DNA from: JASSUD01 sp031963445
GTDB lineage: Bacteria > Pseudomonadota > Gammaproteobacteria > Burkholderiales > Burkholderiaceae
Assembly (NCBI GenBank): GCA_031963445.1
Contig: JASSUH010000003.1
Span: forward strand, 1-64,000
Direction of reading: 5' to 3'
DNA length: 64,000 bases
Translations under genes and position numbers: made by a program
Notes under the pieces: model-generated
What the model was told of the DNA's origin: nothing
The model's input: the letters and a program-made list of their open reading frames with translations, nothing else
Databases searched by the model: none
In this document: in pieces, positions 34,757 through 43,507 of the stretch
Layout: every line of letters starts with the position of its first letter
How positions within the stretch are numbered: position 1 is the first letter of the stretch

Positions 34757-35818
34757 GTGGAAGAAAACTTCAAAAAACGGCTCTTAGAGTTCACATCGAA
34801 ACAAGCTATTGAATTGATTGGCGGCTCTATTACGCTCGATCAGCTGAAGGATTTCATCAACAAAAGCCAAGAAAAAAAACATACATATCACACTCGATAC
34901 AGCCCTATAGATATCCGTAAAGCTCGGGAAAAATTATTTGAAGATCACTTCAAAAAATTAGAGGCCCGCAAAGGCCCTCCTTTAATTTGCGTACATACAA
35001 GCAAAGGCGGAACGGGCAAAACGACCATATCAACAAATTTGGCAGTTGCTCTTGCGGCTCAAGGGTACCGTGTATGCCTGATTGATGGGGATCCACAAGC
35101 CAGCACAACAACTTTACTAGGCTTAAGTCCACACAATCCGAATCGAAAAACCCTTAGAAATTTGATAAGCCCAATCATAGGCAATTCATTGCTAGAAGAA
35201 GTCGCCATTCCGATCTATGAGAATGCTTACTTAGACTTTATACCTGGTGATTTAAATATGAATCGGCTTGAGCGGGAGCTAGCCGGAGAGCGTGTTAGAG
35301 ATATGTGCTTTTCCGGGTATTACAACAAACATATAGCTGAGTTTAAAAAATACGAATTTGTCATTATTGATACCAATCCTAGCTCCACGACGCTGAATTT
35401 CAACATGATGGTGCCTGCCAATCTAATCATTGCGGTCGCAATGCTTGATGGGTTGTCACTTTCAGCTTTAGAGACTTTATCCGCTGAGCTAGACGATATA
35501 GAAAAGCTCACAAAAATAAAGCCTCCTTTATTACTTGTTATGAATAGCGTTAACCTTATATTGACACACGTTCAAGAGAACCTGAAAGCGCTGAAGAAGG
35601 AACACAGCTTGTCAATGGCAAAAACACTTATTCCAAATTATGCTGGGTTTGGCCGTCAGGTAAACCTTGAATCTGGTAGATGTCTACCGCTATTTGAAAG
35701 TGAACCAGTATCGCCAGCAGGAAAAGCATTATTGGAGCTTTCGCGGGAAATCAGTAATCTTTTTGCCAATTATTCTAAAAGCCCCAAAAAAGCCCATTCT
35801 GCACAAAGTGCTGCGTGA
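34757..35818 (+). CDS. parA: ParA partition ATPase
   Basis: 353 aa from the GTG at 34757; a TTG 24 bases upstream is less likely. An N-terminal extension of about 75 residues, probably with a DNA-binding helix-turn-helix, precedes the deviant Walker A SKGGTGKTT and the later VIIDTNPSSTTLNFN Walker B region. The extension marks it as the P1/F-type (type Ia) class that also represses its own promoter. It moves the plasmid with ParB bound at the centromere. parB follows after ten bases. Confidence 0.94.
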   Translation: MEENFKKRLLEFTSKQAIELIGGSITLDQLKDFINKSQEKKHTYHTRYSPIDIRKAREKLFEDHFKKLEARKGPPLICVHTSKGGTGKTTISTNLAVALAAQGYRVCLIDGDPQASTTTLLGLSPHNPNRKTLRNLISPIIGNSLLEEVAIPIYENAYLDFIPGDLNMNRLERELAGERVRDMCFSGYYNKHIAEFKKYEFVIIDTNPSSTTLNFNMMVPANLIIAVAMLDGLSLSALETLSAELDDIEKLTKIKPPLLLVMNSVNLILTHVQENLKALKKEHSLSMAKTLIPNYAGFGRQVNLESGRCLPLFESEPVSPAGKALLELSREISNLFANYSKSPKKAHSAQSAA

Positions 35819-35828
35819 GGAAGTATAA

Positions 35829-36983
35829 ATGACGTCGAAAAATCGCAATACTGATAATCGTAGTACTGGAGTGGCCCAAACTCGAGAAGAGATAGTTGGC
35901 AGTGGAATGAAGCTTTTCCCGAAAAGCTTAGGCGCGATCCCAACTCAGGCAGCCCTAGAACATACGCCAGCAGATCATTTGCTTGAAGAGATAAAAGCCG
36001 CGCAAGACTTGGAAATTTTGGAAGGTACTCATGCGCCTGTAGTTGTAGTTCAAGAAAATACCAACAAAGCTACAGCCCCTACTCTGCCATCTTCAAAACG
36101 TGATTTTTATATAAATATAAATAAGCTAAAAATTCATGAATGGAACGCTCGCGTTCATCGCCCTCAGTCACGTGTTCAAGAGTTGGCTTTTCTGCTTCTA
36201 AAACATGGGCAAGAAAGCCCTGTCATTGTTACAGAAGATCCCAAAGAACCCGATACTTTTTATATTCTTGATGGTGAGACACGTTATCAATCGGCTAAAC
36301 ATTTAGATTGGAAAGAGTTGTGGGTATTACCTGTAGACATTGATCCATCTAAGTCTTTAAAGTTTTATATTCGCTCTTTACAGCAAACGAACTCGACTCA
36401 ACCTATTTCCATCATAGATCAGGCCATTCGTTGGCAAGAGCTTATTGATAAAAAGCTTGCAACGCTTGATGAAATTGCAAATGAAGTAGAGAAAACTAAA
36501 TCAACCGTTTCCAAAATGTTAGTTTACGGTCGGTTTAAACCAGCTGTTCGTGAATTCATGTCGGAGCATCTGGATAAATTTCCATATACTCTCGTTCAAG
36601 ATTTATCACGCATCATCACTGATGATAAGAGTGAGGATGAAATTCTCAAAATTTGTGATGCGATTGTCGAAGAAAATATCTCTCGACGAGGCTTAGAGGA
36701 TCTTATTAAACGCCTATCGCCTAAAGATAGTGGTAAGCGCTCATATAAACGTAAGCAAGCGCAAATACATATACCTATCAAACATGGGAACACCCCTATT
36801 GGCGGTTTTCGTACATTTGATAACGGCGGGATGGAATTTAAGCTTCAACCCGAGGCTGAAATGGACGAAAACTTGCTGGCACAATTGTCTTCTTGTTTAG
36901 AAATCCTCGCTGAAGCAGCCTGCAAAAACAATTCAGCAGAAATGAAATTAGCTATTGTAAATAAATTAAATGAATTCAAATAG
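35829..36983 (+). CDS. parB: ParB centromere-binding protein
   Basis: A 384-aa protein with a disordered N-terminal 90 residues, a ParB CTP-binding domain (IHEWNARVHRPQSRVQ, then ILDGETRYQSAK where GETR is the G-x-x-R motif) and a helix-turn-helix (TLDEIANEVEKTKSTVSKML). The C-terminal part would dimerise. The ATG follows GAGGAAG. Its binding sites are most likely the palindromic array 100 bases downstream. Distinct from the large ParB-like protein at 28737, which belongs to the leading region. Confidence 0.94.
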   Translation: MTSKNRNTDNRSTGVAQTREEIVGSGMKLFPKSLGAIPTQAALEHTPADHLLEEIKAAQDLEILEGTHAPVVVVQENTNKATAPTLPSSKRDFYININKLKIHEWNARVHRPQSRVQELAFLLLKHGQESPVIVTEDPKEPDTFYILDGETRYQSAKHLDWKELWVLPVDIDPSKSLKFYIRSLQQTNSTQPISIIDQAIRWQELIDKKLATLDEIANEVEKTKSTVSKMLVYGRFKPAVREFMSEHLDKFPYTLVQDLSRIITDDKSEDEILKICDAIVEENISRRGLEDLIKRLSPKDSGKRSYKRKQAQIHIPIKHGNTPIGGFRTFDNGGMEFKLQPEAEMDENLLAQLSSCLEILAEAACKNNSAEMKLAIVNKLNEFK

Positions 36984-37085
36984 CCATCAATTTATTTGCG
37001 AATCTTACATAACCCGTCTCTGCCCAATGGGCTTGAGACGCTTTGCTATAGAAAATAGTTTTTCTATACATCGGGGTCGAGGCAT

Positions 37086-37385
37086 CATTTCCCCGGGGAA
37101 ATGCTCCTCTCTACACTCTACTGTCGAAGTACTATTTCCCCGGGGAAATGCCCTTGGTTATATATCACAGTCAAGGCATCATTTCCCCGAGGAAATGGAT
37201 CTTCCTATACAACGTGCTCGAAGCACTATTTCCCCGGGGAAATGCCCTTGGTTATATATCACAGTCAAGGCATCATTTCCCCGGGGAAATCGATCTTCCT
37301 ATACAACATGCTCGAAGCACTATTTCCCCGGGGAAATGCCCCCGCCTACATTTTGCGGCCGAGACCCCATTTCTCCAGGGAAATG
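37086..37385. repeat. parS: Seven-copy palindrome array with exact 47-bp period (parS-like centromere)
   Basis: ATTTCCCCGGGGAAAT recurs at 37087, 37134, 37181, 37228, 37275, 37322 and 37369, always 47 bp apart; copy 3 has one change and copy 7 two. The intervening DNA alternates between two types (one with CTTGGTTATATATCACAG, the other with CTTCCTATACAACRTGCTCG), so the true unit is 94 bp. Palindromic sites right after parB are typical centromeres. Replication iterons are the alternative, since the putative rep gene follows, but iterons are usually not palindromic. Confidence 0.85.
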
Positions 37386-37424
37386 GAATAAACACCGAGC
37401 CCAAATAAATAATAAACACTACAA

Positions 37425-37454
37425 GCAAAAACGCCCCTTCTGGGGCGTTTTTGC
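37425..37454 (+). terminator. Strong rho-independent terminator
   Basis: GCAAAAACGCCCC (37425-37437) pairs perfectly with 37442-37454 around a 4-base loop; the T-run lies within the stem arm. It closes the parAB-array unit. Confidence 0.8.
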
Positions 37455-37521
37455 TATGTGTCAATTTAATTGGAGCGCCGCGATGCTTACGTAGATTTTG
37501 TAATTTTAGACTTATAAAAGG

Positions 37522-37551
37522 CAAAAGCTCGAGTTGGCGCTCGAGCTTTTG
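37522..37551 (+). terminator. Second hairpin terminator
   Basis: CAAAAGCTCGAG (37522-37533) pairs with CTCGAGCTTTTG (37540-37551) around a 6-base loop. With the previous hairpin it isolates the rep gene from parAB transcription, from both sides. Confidence 0.7.
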
Positions 37552-37671
37552 TGGGTGTGCAGACCTGAATATTCGATATATTTCAAATCCTTCCTAGCAC
37601 GTTTGAAGTGTATGTAGTAATTCAGTTTCTGTCAACGCCTTTTCTCAAGATTTGATTCAATTGAGGCGAAG

Positions 37672-38955
37672 ATGGATAACATATCTCCTGATGCGCAGGT
37701 TTTGCCCTGGGCTATTTCAAATTCAATCGTTAGAGTTTACGAAGATAAATTCTTCTCCAATTTACTTTACTCTACAAAACAAGTTCTCGCAGCTTTAATT
37801 CGATTTGGTTTAAATCTTGAAAATGTAAATCAATATATTTTCATTAAAAAATCAACCATTTCAGAACTATTAAATGTAAATGAAGCAACTGTTTATCGCG
37901 CTCTTTCTAAATTAGAAGAAGAAAAATTAATTGAAAGAGAACCTCAAAAAAGAACGTCATCCAATTTTAAAGTCATTGGAAGAATTAAAATTACTTCAAT
38001 GGCATTGAAAGCTATTGGAATTGAAGGTTATTTAGAGCAAAATAAAGCCTATCTAGACCAACGTAAAACCCGACTTGCACCGATGCAAGACAAGAACAAC
38101 CTACCTACACAGTCTTTAAAAAGACAGTCTGAGCAAAGTTCTTTTAAAGAAATTCAAGGAAGAAGAGTTCCAATGGATTTGGCTTGGCTTGTGGAAAAGA
38201 ATGAGTTGAAAATCTCAGGATTACTGCAACTTATGAAAAAAGCTCGAGAAGCGGGTAAGCGTTTATCTGATATCGTGGCCGTTTGTATACATACTCTACG
38301 TGAAATCACTGGCCGTCCTTTGTATGGCTACCTACTTAAATTAATCTCAACGGACAGTGATTTTACGTATCGTAGAGCGATGGAAGAAGAGGAAAAAATA
38401 GAAAAACAACGCGCTATTGAAGCTAAAGCTGAGGCTAAACGTCAGATCGAGATTGCTCAAACAAGTCTGCGAGGTAAAAAATTCCGCTTAGAGTCAGGCC
38501 AGTTTGTAGAATTTACAGAGGCAGCAATAGAATTTACTGATGTAACTGGACGTCATGCGGGAATGTGCCATTACGAGCAAGGTGCGTCATTTATTGAACA
38601 AGCTTTACTTGGCTCTTTAGAGTCTGTAGACAAGATTCCTCAAAGTGCTGCTCACTTTGAGAAGGACAAAAAAACGGATAGTAGAAGCGCTGAAGAGTTG
38701 TCACCACGCGAAAGCCCAAGGTCTGCCTTCAAAGCCGTGCTTGAAAACTGGAAAGTTTCACTTGGTCTAAAGTCAGCAAACGGAAATGAAACTCCATTGG
38801 ATTCAGACTTCAATGAGGTTTCTCAAGGTGATACAAGTTTTGATCAATTTAAAAAAATTGACAATGGATGTGCTACAGAGCCATTACCAAGAAAAAGCCT
38901 AAGCTCTGTCATTACCACGCACCTTGAGAGCATGAAAAGCTTGATTAGCCTATGA
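37672..38955 (+). CDS. Putative plasmid replication initiator (winged-helix protein)
   Basis: A 427-aa protein with an N-terminal winged helix-turn-helix (residues about 30-115: STISELLNVNEATVYRALSKL and a wing), a basic linker, a second helical domain (about 165-225) and a charged coiled stretch with EKIEKQRAIEAKAEAKRQIE. It lies directly after parAB and the centromere array, where plasmids of this layout keep rep, and no other initiator candidate exists in the circle. It resembles replication protein O-like initiators in general build only. GAGGCG precedes the ATG. Confidence 0.6.
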   Translation: MDNISPDAQVLPWAISNSIVRVYEDKFFSNLLYSTKQVLAALIRFGLNLENVNQYIFIKKSTISELLNVNEATVYRALSKLEEEKLIEREPQKRTSSNFKVIGRIKITSMALKAIGIEGYLEQNKAYLDQRKTRLAPMQDKNNLPTQSLKRQSEQSSFKEIQGRRVPMDLAWLVEKNELKISGLLQLMKKAREAGKRLSDIVAVCIHTLREITGRPLYGYLLKLISTDSDFTYRRAMEEEEKIEKQRAIEAKAEAKRQIEIAQTSLRGKKFRLESGQFVEFTEAAIEFTDVTGRHAGMCHYEQGASFIEQALLGSLESVDKIPQSAAHFEKDKKTDSRSAEELSPRESPRSAFKAVLENWKVSLGLKSANGNETPLDSDFNEVSQGDTSFDQFKKIDNGCATEPLPRKSLSSVITTHLESMKSLISL

Positions 38956-39144
38956 AAAGCAAAATAAAAATTTGTTTTTTTGCTCTGCCATAAAAAGCTA
39001 ATAAGAAGATATTTTCGAGAAAGATTTTTGAGTAATGCTCTATGAATATAGATCAAGTAGTTTTACTTAGAGCGAACTAATAACTTAATTCTTATACTAG
39101 TAAGAGTATTCTTATAATTTCATTGGTAGGAAGGAGAGAGGTAA

Positions 39145-40353
39145 ATGACTGTAGATACACTTCGGACAGTAGCAACTCCAGGATATTTGCCTCCGGCGTA
39201 CACGCCTCCTACTCATCTTCTAGTTGATGAGAAAAATCTTCCTGAGTACAAAGAAAAAGAACAACAGCCGCAATATCACGTGATCGTAGTAGACCCGATA
39301 AGCAGAAAAGAATCTCCATCCGTTTCGGAAGAAGCTGGAAGAGCGCAGCCTCCTATTTCAGATGCTCCGGCTATTTCTGATAGCGAAGTGCCTAATATAT
39401 ATCCAAGCGCATCTAATGGCGGAAGTCTGGTTTTATCGGCCAGAAATAGCAAGGATATGGCTAATGTAGTGAATTATTTCAGTACTAGCTTAACAGCCCA
39501 AGTTAAGTCTTACATGAAGCCGGCAATTACCAGTACTACTTCTTTGTTAGCAAAAATATTTGTTAAGCAGGAAAAAGCACCAGATGTTTTTGAAAATTTT
39601 CGCAATGTAGATTACAAGGTGGGTAGTAACTGGGTAAAAAATAAATTTATACCTGATACGGTTAAAGAGATTAAGAATTTTATAGGCGAGTCCAGTGTAT
39701 TTATACACGAAGGACTAGCAGCTATAGAAGAATTTGATTCTCACCCTAAAGATAAAGTTAAAGATCTTCCGGAAGATCTTCGCGCAGCGCTTCAAGATAA
39801 AATGCAGAAAGTAAAAGATGAACTTGAAGACATTTCATTGTCAATTAATGATGAAATTCAAGCGCATCCTATCCCAGACTTTAAAGTTTTAGATAACCAT
39901 TTTGTTCAGTTTTTAGGTGCCTGTGCAGTACTGGGGGGGACAAGTATGCTTGCTGCGCCAGTTTGGGTTGGTATAGCATTAATGGTCGGCGTAGCTGCAA
40001 TTAAAGTGTCAATACCTTTAATAAGGCATAGAGCATCGCTTATAATAGAAGACAAGAAAGAAGTTAAAGAAAAATGTATTGACCTAGTAATTAGTGGATT
40101 AGCAAGGAGAATCAAGATGTTAGGCCCAGTGGCTAATAATAATACCAGCCAAGCAGCTCTAAACAGGATTGAAAATAAGACTGATAAAATTGAGACTTCG
40201 GCGGAAGCGGCCAAAAATGAAGCAGCTGAGGCTAATAAGAAATTAGAAGAAATGCAAGCCAAAATGCTAGAGATGGAACAATCCCGTAAAAAAGAAGCAG
40301 AAGAAAATCGTGCTTTTCAGGCTAAAATGCTAGAACTCTTGCAGAGAGCTTAA
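39145..40353 (+). CDS. Coiled-coil protein with central membrane hairpin (second copy of the architecture)
   Basis: A 402-aa protein. A Pro-rich disordered N-terminus (YLPPAYTPPTHL) is followed by a helical middle, a hydrophobic hairpin near residues 250-295 (FLGACAVLGGTSMLAAPVWV, then an IALMVGVAAIKVSIPL segment) and a C-terminal coiled coil rich in Glu, Ala and Lys. Same order of parts as 15143-16297 and 42076-43269. AAGGAGAGAG precedes the ATG and a terminator follows. Family not recognised; an effector or membrane-active role is possible. Confidence 0.7.
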   Translation: MTVDTLRTVATPGYLPPAYTPPTHLLVDEKNLPEYKEKEQQPQYHVIVVDPISRKESPSVSEEAGRAQPPISDAPAISDSEVPNIYPSASNGGSLVLSARNSKDMANVVNYFSTSLTAQVKSYMKPAITSTTSLLAKIFVKQEKAPDVFENFRNVDYKVGSNWVKNKFIPDTVKEIKNFIGESSVFIHEGLAAIEEFDSHPKDKVKDLPEDLRAALQDKMQKVKDELEDISLSINDEIQAHPIPDFKVLDNHFVQFLGACAVLGGTSMLAAPVWVGIALMVGVAAIKVSIPLIRHRASLIIEDKKEVKEKCIDLVISGLARRIKMLGPVANNNTSQAALNRIENKTDKIETSAEAAKNEAAEANKKLEEMQAKMLEMEQSRKKEAEENRAFQAKMLELLQRA

Positions 40354-40405
40354 ACACCATTTCATAGCGACTGCTTAATACTACGGTACTAAATAAAAGC
40401 ACAAA

Positions 40406-40435
40406 GCAAAAGGCCCTTCTCGGAGGGCCTTTTGC
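40406..40435 (+). terminator. Rho-independent terminator after the 402-aa gene
   Basis: GCAAAAGGCCCT (40406-40417) pairs perfectly with AGGGCCTTTTGC (40424-40435) around a 6-base loop, 50 bases past the stop. Confidence 0.8.
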
Positions 40436-40641
40436 TATTAAATGCTTAAAGCTCATCTACTTATGTTTAAAGATTGCAGCTAATAGAAGAGCTTTGAAAT
40501 AGTGATAGAGATCAGGAACTAGTGTAGTTCACTGCGCTAAATGATAGTGATTGTTTTAAAAAATACTTTGTTTTTCTTATATGAGAGAAATTAATCTAGG
40601 CGGAAGATCTTGCTTAAGCAAATTAACTGAGAAAATCTATT

Positions 40642-41106
40642 ATGGAAAGCGCGAGCCTTTTGCTACCTCAGACAGCTGCACAGCCTAATTACGGATCTAC
40701 TGATTTTATTTCTCGGCAAGAGGAAACGAGGGTCGATGCAGAGGCCCAATATGCTACTACTAGTAGTGCCGTCAATGATGAAGTAAACCACGTAACTGAA
40801 TCTGGAATTGCAATTGACTCGGAGGAGGGGGCTGAAGTTAATAATTTCCCTCGCCTTCCCCTTCCGGCAAATAGCTGGCGTATTACGCGTGCTAACCAAT
40901 ATTTAGACGCAGTTTTCTTATTAAACCTTACTATTGTCTTGCTTCAAGTGATTGCGCACGCTACAGAGGTTGATAAGAAGCATAAAACATTAGAATATAG
41001 TGTGATGGGCGTTGATGCGGTTATTTCTGTTGCACTAATTGGCTATGCTATTCATTTATTAGTACAAGAATATTCACCAAGAAATACAGTTTTAGAACAC
41101 GTATAG
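40642..41106 (+). CDS. Small protein with two C-terminal membrane segments
   Basis: A 154-aa protein. The N-terminal 80 residues are polar and disordered (Thr, Ser, Glu); two hydrophobic segments follow (LDAVFLLNLTIVLLQVIAHA and VISVALIGYAIHLLV). It follows the coiled-coil/hairpin protein on the same strand but after its terminator. Its disordered head plus membrane pair resembles a shortened version of the neighbouring architecture. No family recognised. Confidence 0.6.
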   Translation: MESASLLLPQTAAQPNYGSTDFISRQEETRVDAEAQYATTSSAVNDEVNHVTESGIAIDSEEGAEVNNFPRLPLPANSWRITRANQYLDAVFLLNLTIVLLQVIAHATEVDKKHKTLEYSVMGVDAVISVALIGYAIHLLVQEYSPRNTVLEHV

Positions 41107-41344
41107 ACTAGGCTTTATTAAAAGATGCCGCCAATAAATAACGCGACGATTAGCCCTCGCATGGCCGGGCAAACGTTATGATATTTTTCTTGTTTTTAAT
41201 TATAAGAAGTTAACCAAGATAAATTCCTTCTTGAATTTATCAAATTCTTAGAGAATAGCTTGTATACCTTATTTTAAGGCTGCTGCAATATAGAAAAATT
41301 AAATCGATTCTTCATCGAAAAAAATTCTTTCTATCAAAATAAAA
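41107..41344. other. AT-rich spacer
   Basis: I see no gene here, only AT-rich DNA leading into the large inverted repeat. Confidence 0.3.
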
Positions 41345-41829
41345 AGGTGGCGGACCGAGACAGGCCGGAAGCCAGAACAAACCTACTGGGCACCCAAGGG
41401 TGCACCTGCTCGACCGCCATAAAACTGGCTTACTAAGCATCATTCGTTCGTTGGGCTTCCGACCCGTGCCTTTGTTTTGGCAGAAAATCACTTCCTCTAT
41501 TTTACCCGCTCGTCAAAAAATAGTCAGTAGACCTATGATTAGTAATGCGCTTCATTTTTGCAGAAGGCATATAAGAGTCTTAAATACAGTACAGATTAAG
41601 GCTTATGCTTATTGCAGAATTATTGAAATTGTGTTCTTATAATCTGGCAGCATAAGCAATGTCAGTTTATTGTGAAATGCTGCAAAAATGGGTCCGGAAG
41701 CCCAACAAGCCTGTTGTTTTAGTAAGTCTCTATGGCGGTCGAGACGGGTGCACCCTTGGGTGCCCAGTAGGTTTGTTCTGGCTTCCGGCCTGTTTCGGTC
41801 CGCCACCCTATTCGGAAGTAGGGTGGCGG
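41345..41829. mobile_element. Large inverted-repeat element (MITE-like or structured element)
   Basis: Bases 41345-41420 are the reverse complement of 41731-41807 with only one substitution and a small indel, and weaker pairing continues inward to about 41484 and 41670. The loop of about 180 nt has no gene. The arms include the palindrome GCACCCAAGGGTGC. A further CCGCCACCCTA/TAGGGTGGCGG hairpin (41800-41829) repeats the outer end. No transposase or obvious target duplication was seen, so a non-autonomous element is only one reading; the form also recalls the leading-region elements. Confidence 0.6.
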
Positions 41830-41863
41830 GTTAAAAACCAAACAAACCAACAGGTAAAGCCAT

Positions 41864-42064
41864 ATGTACTTATTTCGCTTTCATGCGCGTAAAGCGCTGT
41901 CGCGGTCCTCCGCGTTACAACTCCCCCCCATTTCTCTCTCAAGACTTAGCAAGTTTCCTGTTTCCTCTAGCTCATCTCAGCTAAAGCTTTTCCCTAAGCC
42001 TCATCAACTTTCTCCTAGCATGTATCGCCACACGGCTTCGTTGCGCGTTCACTCAGAGCGATAA
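41864..42064 (+). CDS. Doubtful 66-aa basic Ser-rich peptide
   Basis: A short frame between the inverted-repeat element and the gene at 42076, same strand, ending 11 bases before it. The product is basic and rich in Ser, Leu and Pro with no recognisable fold. It might be a translated leader for the downstream gene or not coding at all. Confidence 0.25.
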   Translation: MYLFRFHARKALSRSSALQLPPISLSRLSKFPVSSSSSQLKLFPKPHQLSPSMYRHTASLRVHSER

Positions 42065-42075
42065 AGGAAAACGGT

Positions 42076-43269
42076 ATGAAAATACTAGCTACGCCAGTAG
42101 TGGTTCCTTTTCGCCTGAACGAAAAGGCAGCACTGGCTGATGAAACCAAAAAATCAGACGAATTAGCAAGAGAAACTCAAGCTGTTTCAAGCACTCTGCT
42201 AAACCAAGATGATTTTGTACACGTCCAGAGCTTTGCAAAAGAATTGGGGGTACTTCCTATTCAGCGCAAAAATGAGCCTGTGCTTTTAAAAAACGCGCTG
42301 ATGGCTGCGCCATTTATTCTTAAGAAAGGTATTACGCAACCAGCATTAATCCAAGCATTAGAGGGAGCTATCGCTTCTTGCTTTAAAAAAGTGGAAGTTC
42401 CTACGTTTAACGAGCAAGTGGCTTTACCGTTACCTTCTTTGAAAGTTGGCTCTATTCCAGGAATTATCAAACTGAAAGCAGGCGAATTAAAAAAACGGTT
42501 TGACGCTATTGAGCATTTTATCGGTAGTTTGGCGTCTTTCTTAGACGAAGCCGATATAAAGCGCCTCGGAAAACCTTTTCAGGAATTTAAGACAAGGTTT
42601 GAAGCGATCAAAGAGGAGCTAACCCGTGCTGATTGCTTTAGCGATTTAGAAGGCATCAAAACGGCAACAACTGAACTCGATACTTTGATCTCAGACTTAA
42701 GCACGTTAAGTACAAAGCTCTATCAGTCCCAAACTCCTGATGTAGAAAAAACTGGAAATAATTTAACGATAGGTGCCCTAGTTTGGACAACGGCATCAAG
42801 TGTCTTGTCTCTTGGGGCTTGGCTCTTGTGGTGGCCTATCTACGTCCCGATTATCGCAGGAGTTGCAAGCGCTATTGCTTTGGGAGGTCTTAGGTTATGG
42901 CAGATACAACAGGAAAGCACTTGCAAAGCTAAAGCGGAGCAATGGGAAAAATCCCGTGCCTCACTCTCTTGGATTCAAGAAGAGATTAAAAGCTTACATA
43001 CGAAAATTGAAGAAGTAGAGGAAGATATTATGGAACAAAGAATTACTCAAAAAGTCATCAATAATCTTGATCAAGTGATAGCGCAGCGAATACAAGAGCA
43101 GATAAATACCTCACAAACACCAAGAGATCCGCATGTTCAAATGCTAGAACAAGAAATACAAGACTTAAAAATGAAGCTCCAAGCACTAGAAGAGAAGAGT
43201 GCAATATCTAATACGGGCGATCCAATAGCAAAATCAGAAAATACTTCAGCGATGAGGCGAGTAGCTTAA
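42076..43269 (+). CDS. Coiled-coil protein with central membrane hairpin (third copy of the architecture)
   Basis: A 397-aa protein. A helical N-terminal region (about 1-225) is followed by a hydrophobic hairpin near residues 232-275 (NLTIGALVWTTASSVLSLGA, then a WLLWWPIYVPIIAGVASAI segment) and a long Glu/Gln-rich coiled coil to the end (for example IEEVEEDIMEQ, then LEQEIQDLKMKLQALEEK). The build matches 39145-40353 and 15143-16297 although sequence identity is low. AAAGGAAAA precedes the ATG and a terminator follows. Role unknown. Confidence 0.7.
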   Translation: MKILATPVVVPFRLNEKAALADETKKSDELARETQAVSSTLLNQDDFVHVQSFAKELGVLPIQRKNEPVLLKNALMAAPFILKKGITQPALIQALEGAIASCFKKVEVPTFNEQVALPLPSLKVGSIPGIIKLKAGELKKRFDAIEHFIGSLASFLDEADIKRLGKPFQEFKTRFEAIKEELTRADCFSDLEGIKTATTELDTLISDLSTLSTKLYQSQTPDVEKTGNNLTIGALVWTTASSVLSLGAWLLWWPIYVPIIAGVASAIALGGLRLWQIQQESTCKAKAEQWEKSRASLSWIQEEIKSLHTKIEEVEEDIMEQRITQKVINNLDQVIAQRIQEQINTSQTPRDPHVQMLEQEIQDLKMKLQALEEKSAISNTGDPIAKSENTSAMRRVA

Positions 43270-43310
43270 AACTTCTCTAACTTTCTGAAAAACGTTAAGC
43301 AAAACCTTTT

Positions 43311-43358
43311 AAAAATCCCGCTAGAGTGAATGAATTTCTCCATCTCAGCGGGATTTTT
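43311..43358 (+). terminator. Rho-independent terminator after the 397-aa gene
   Basis: AAAAATCCCGCT (43311-43322) pairs with AGCGGGATTTTT (43347-43358), and the T-run continues. The loop is 24 bases. Confidence 0.75.
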
Positions 43359-43396
43359 TTATCGTTGTGCATACTTTTAAAGCTGAGGAATAACTC

Positions 43397-43507
43397 ATGA
43401 ATTGGCAACCACGTATTTTTTCCATACTTGCTGTATCAGCAGGTGCTTGGTTTTGGGGTCATTTTGAAGTGGCAGTCTTCTCAGGATGCAAGGAAGGAAA
43501 TGGATAA
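43397..43507 (+). CDS. 36-codon frame overlapping the permease start
   Basis: An ATG frame giving MNWQPRIFSILAVSAGAW and a further 18 residues, hydrophobic in its first half. Its stop overlaps the permease start region (43500), so translation could be coupled. It may be the 5' remnant of a membrane-protein gene lost during capture of the permease, or a leader peptide. Confidence 0.3.
   Translation: MNWQPRIFSILAVSAGAWFWGHFEVAVFSGCKEGNG

Noticed and set aside
37086..37385. CRISPR-like regular array
   Set aside because: Repeats are 16-bp palindromes at 47-bp pitch, spacers alternate between two sequences instead of being unique, no cas genes, and it sits directly behind parB.
36970..37524. Several open frames across the palindrome array
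   Set aside because: They are translations of the 47-bp repeat (period not divisible by three, so all frames stay open) with no ribosome-binding site.
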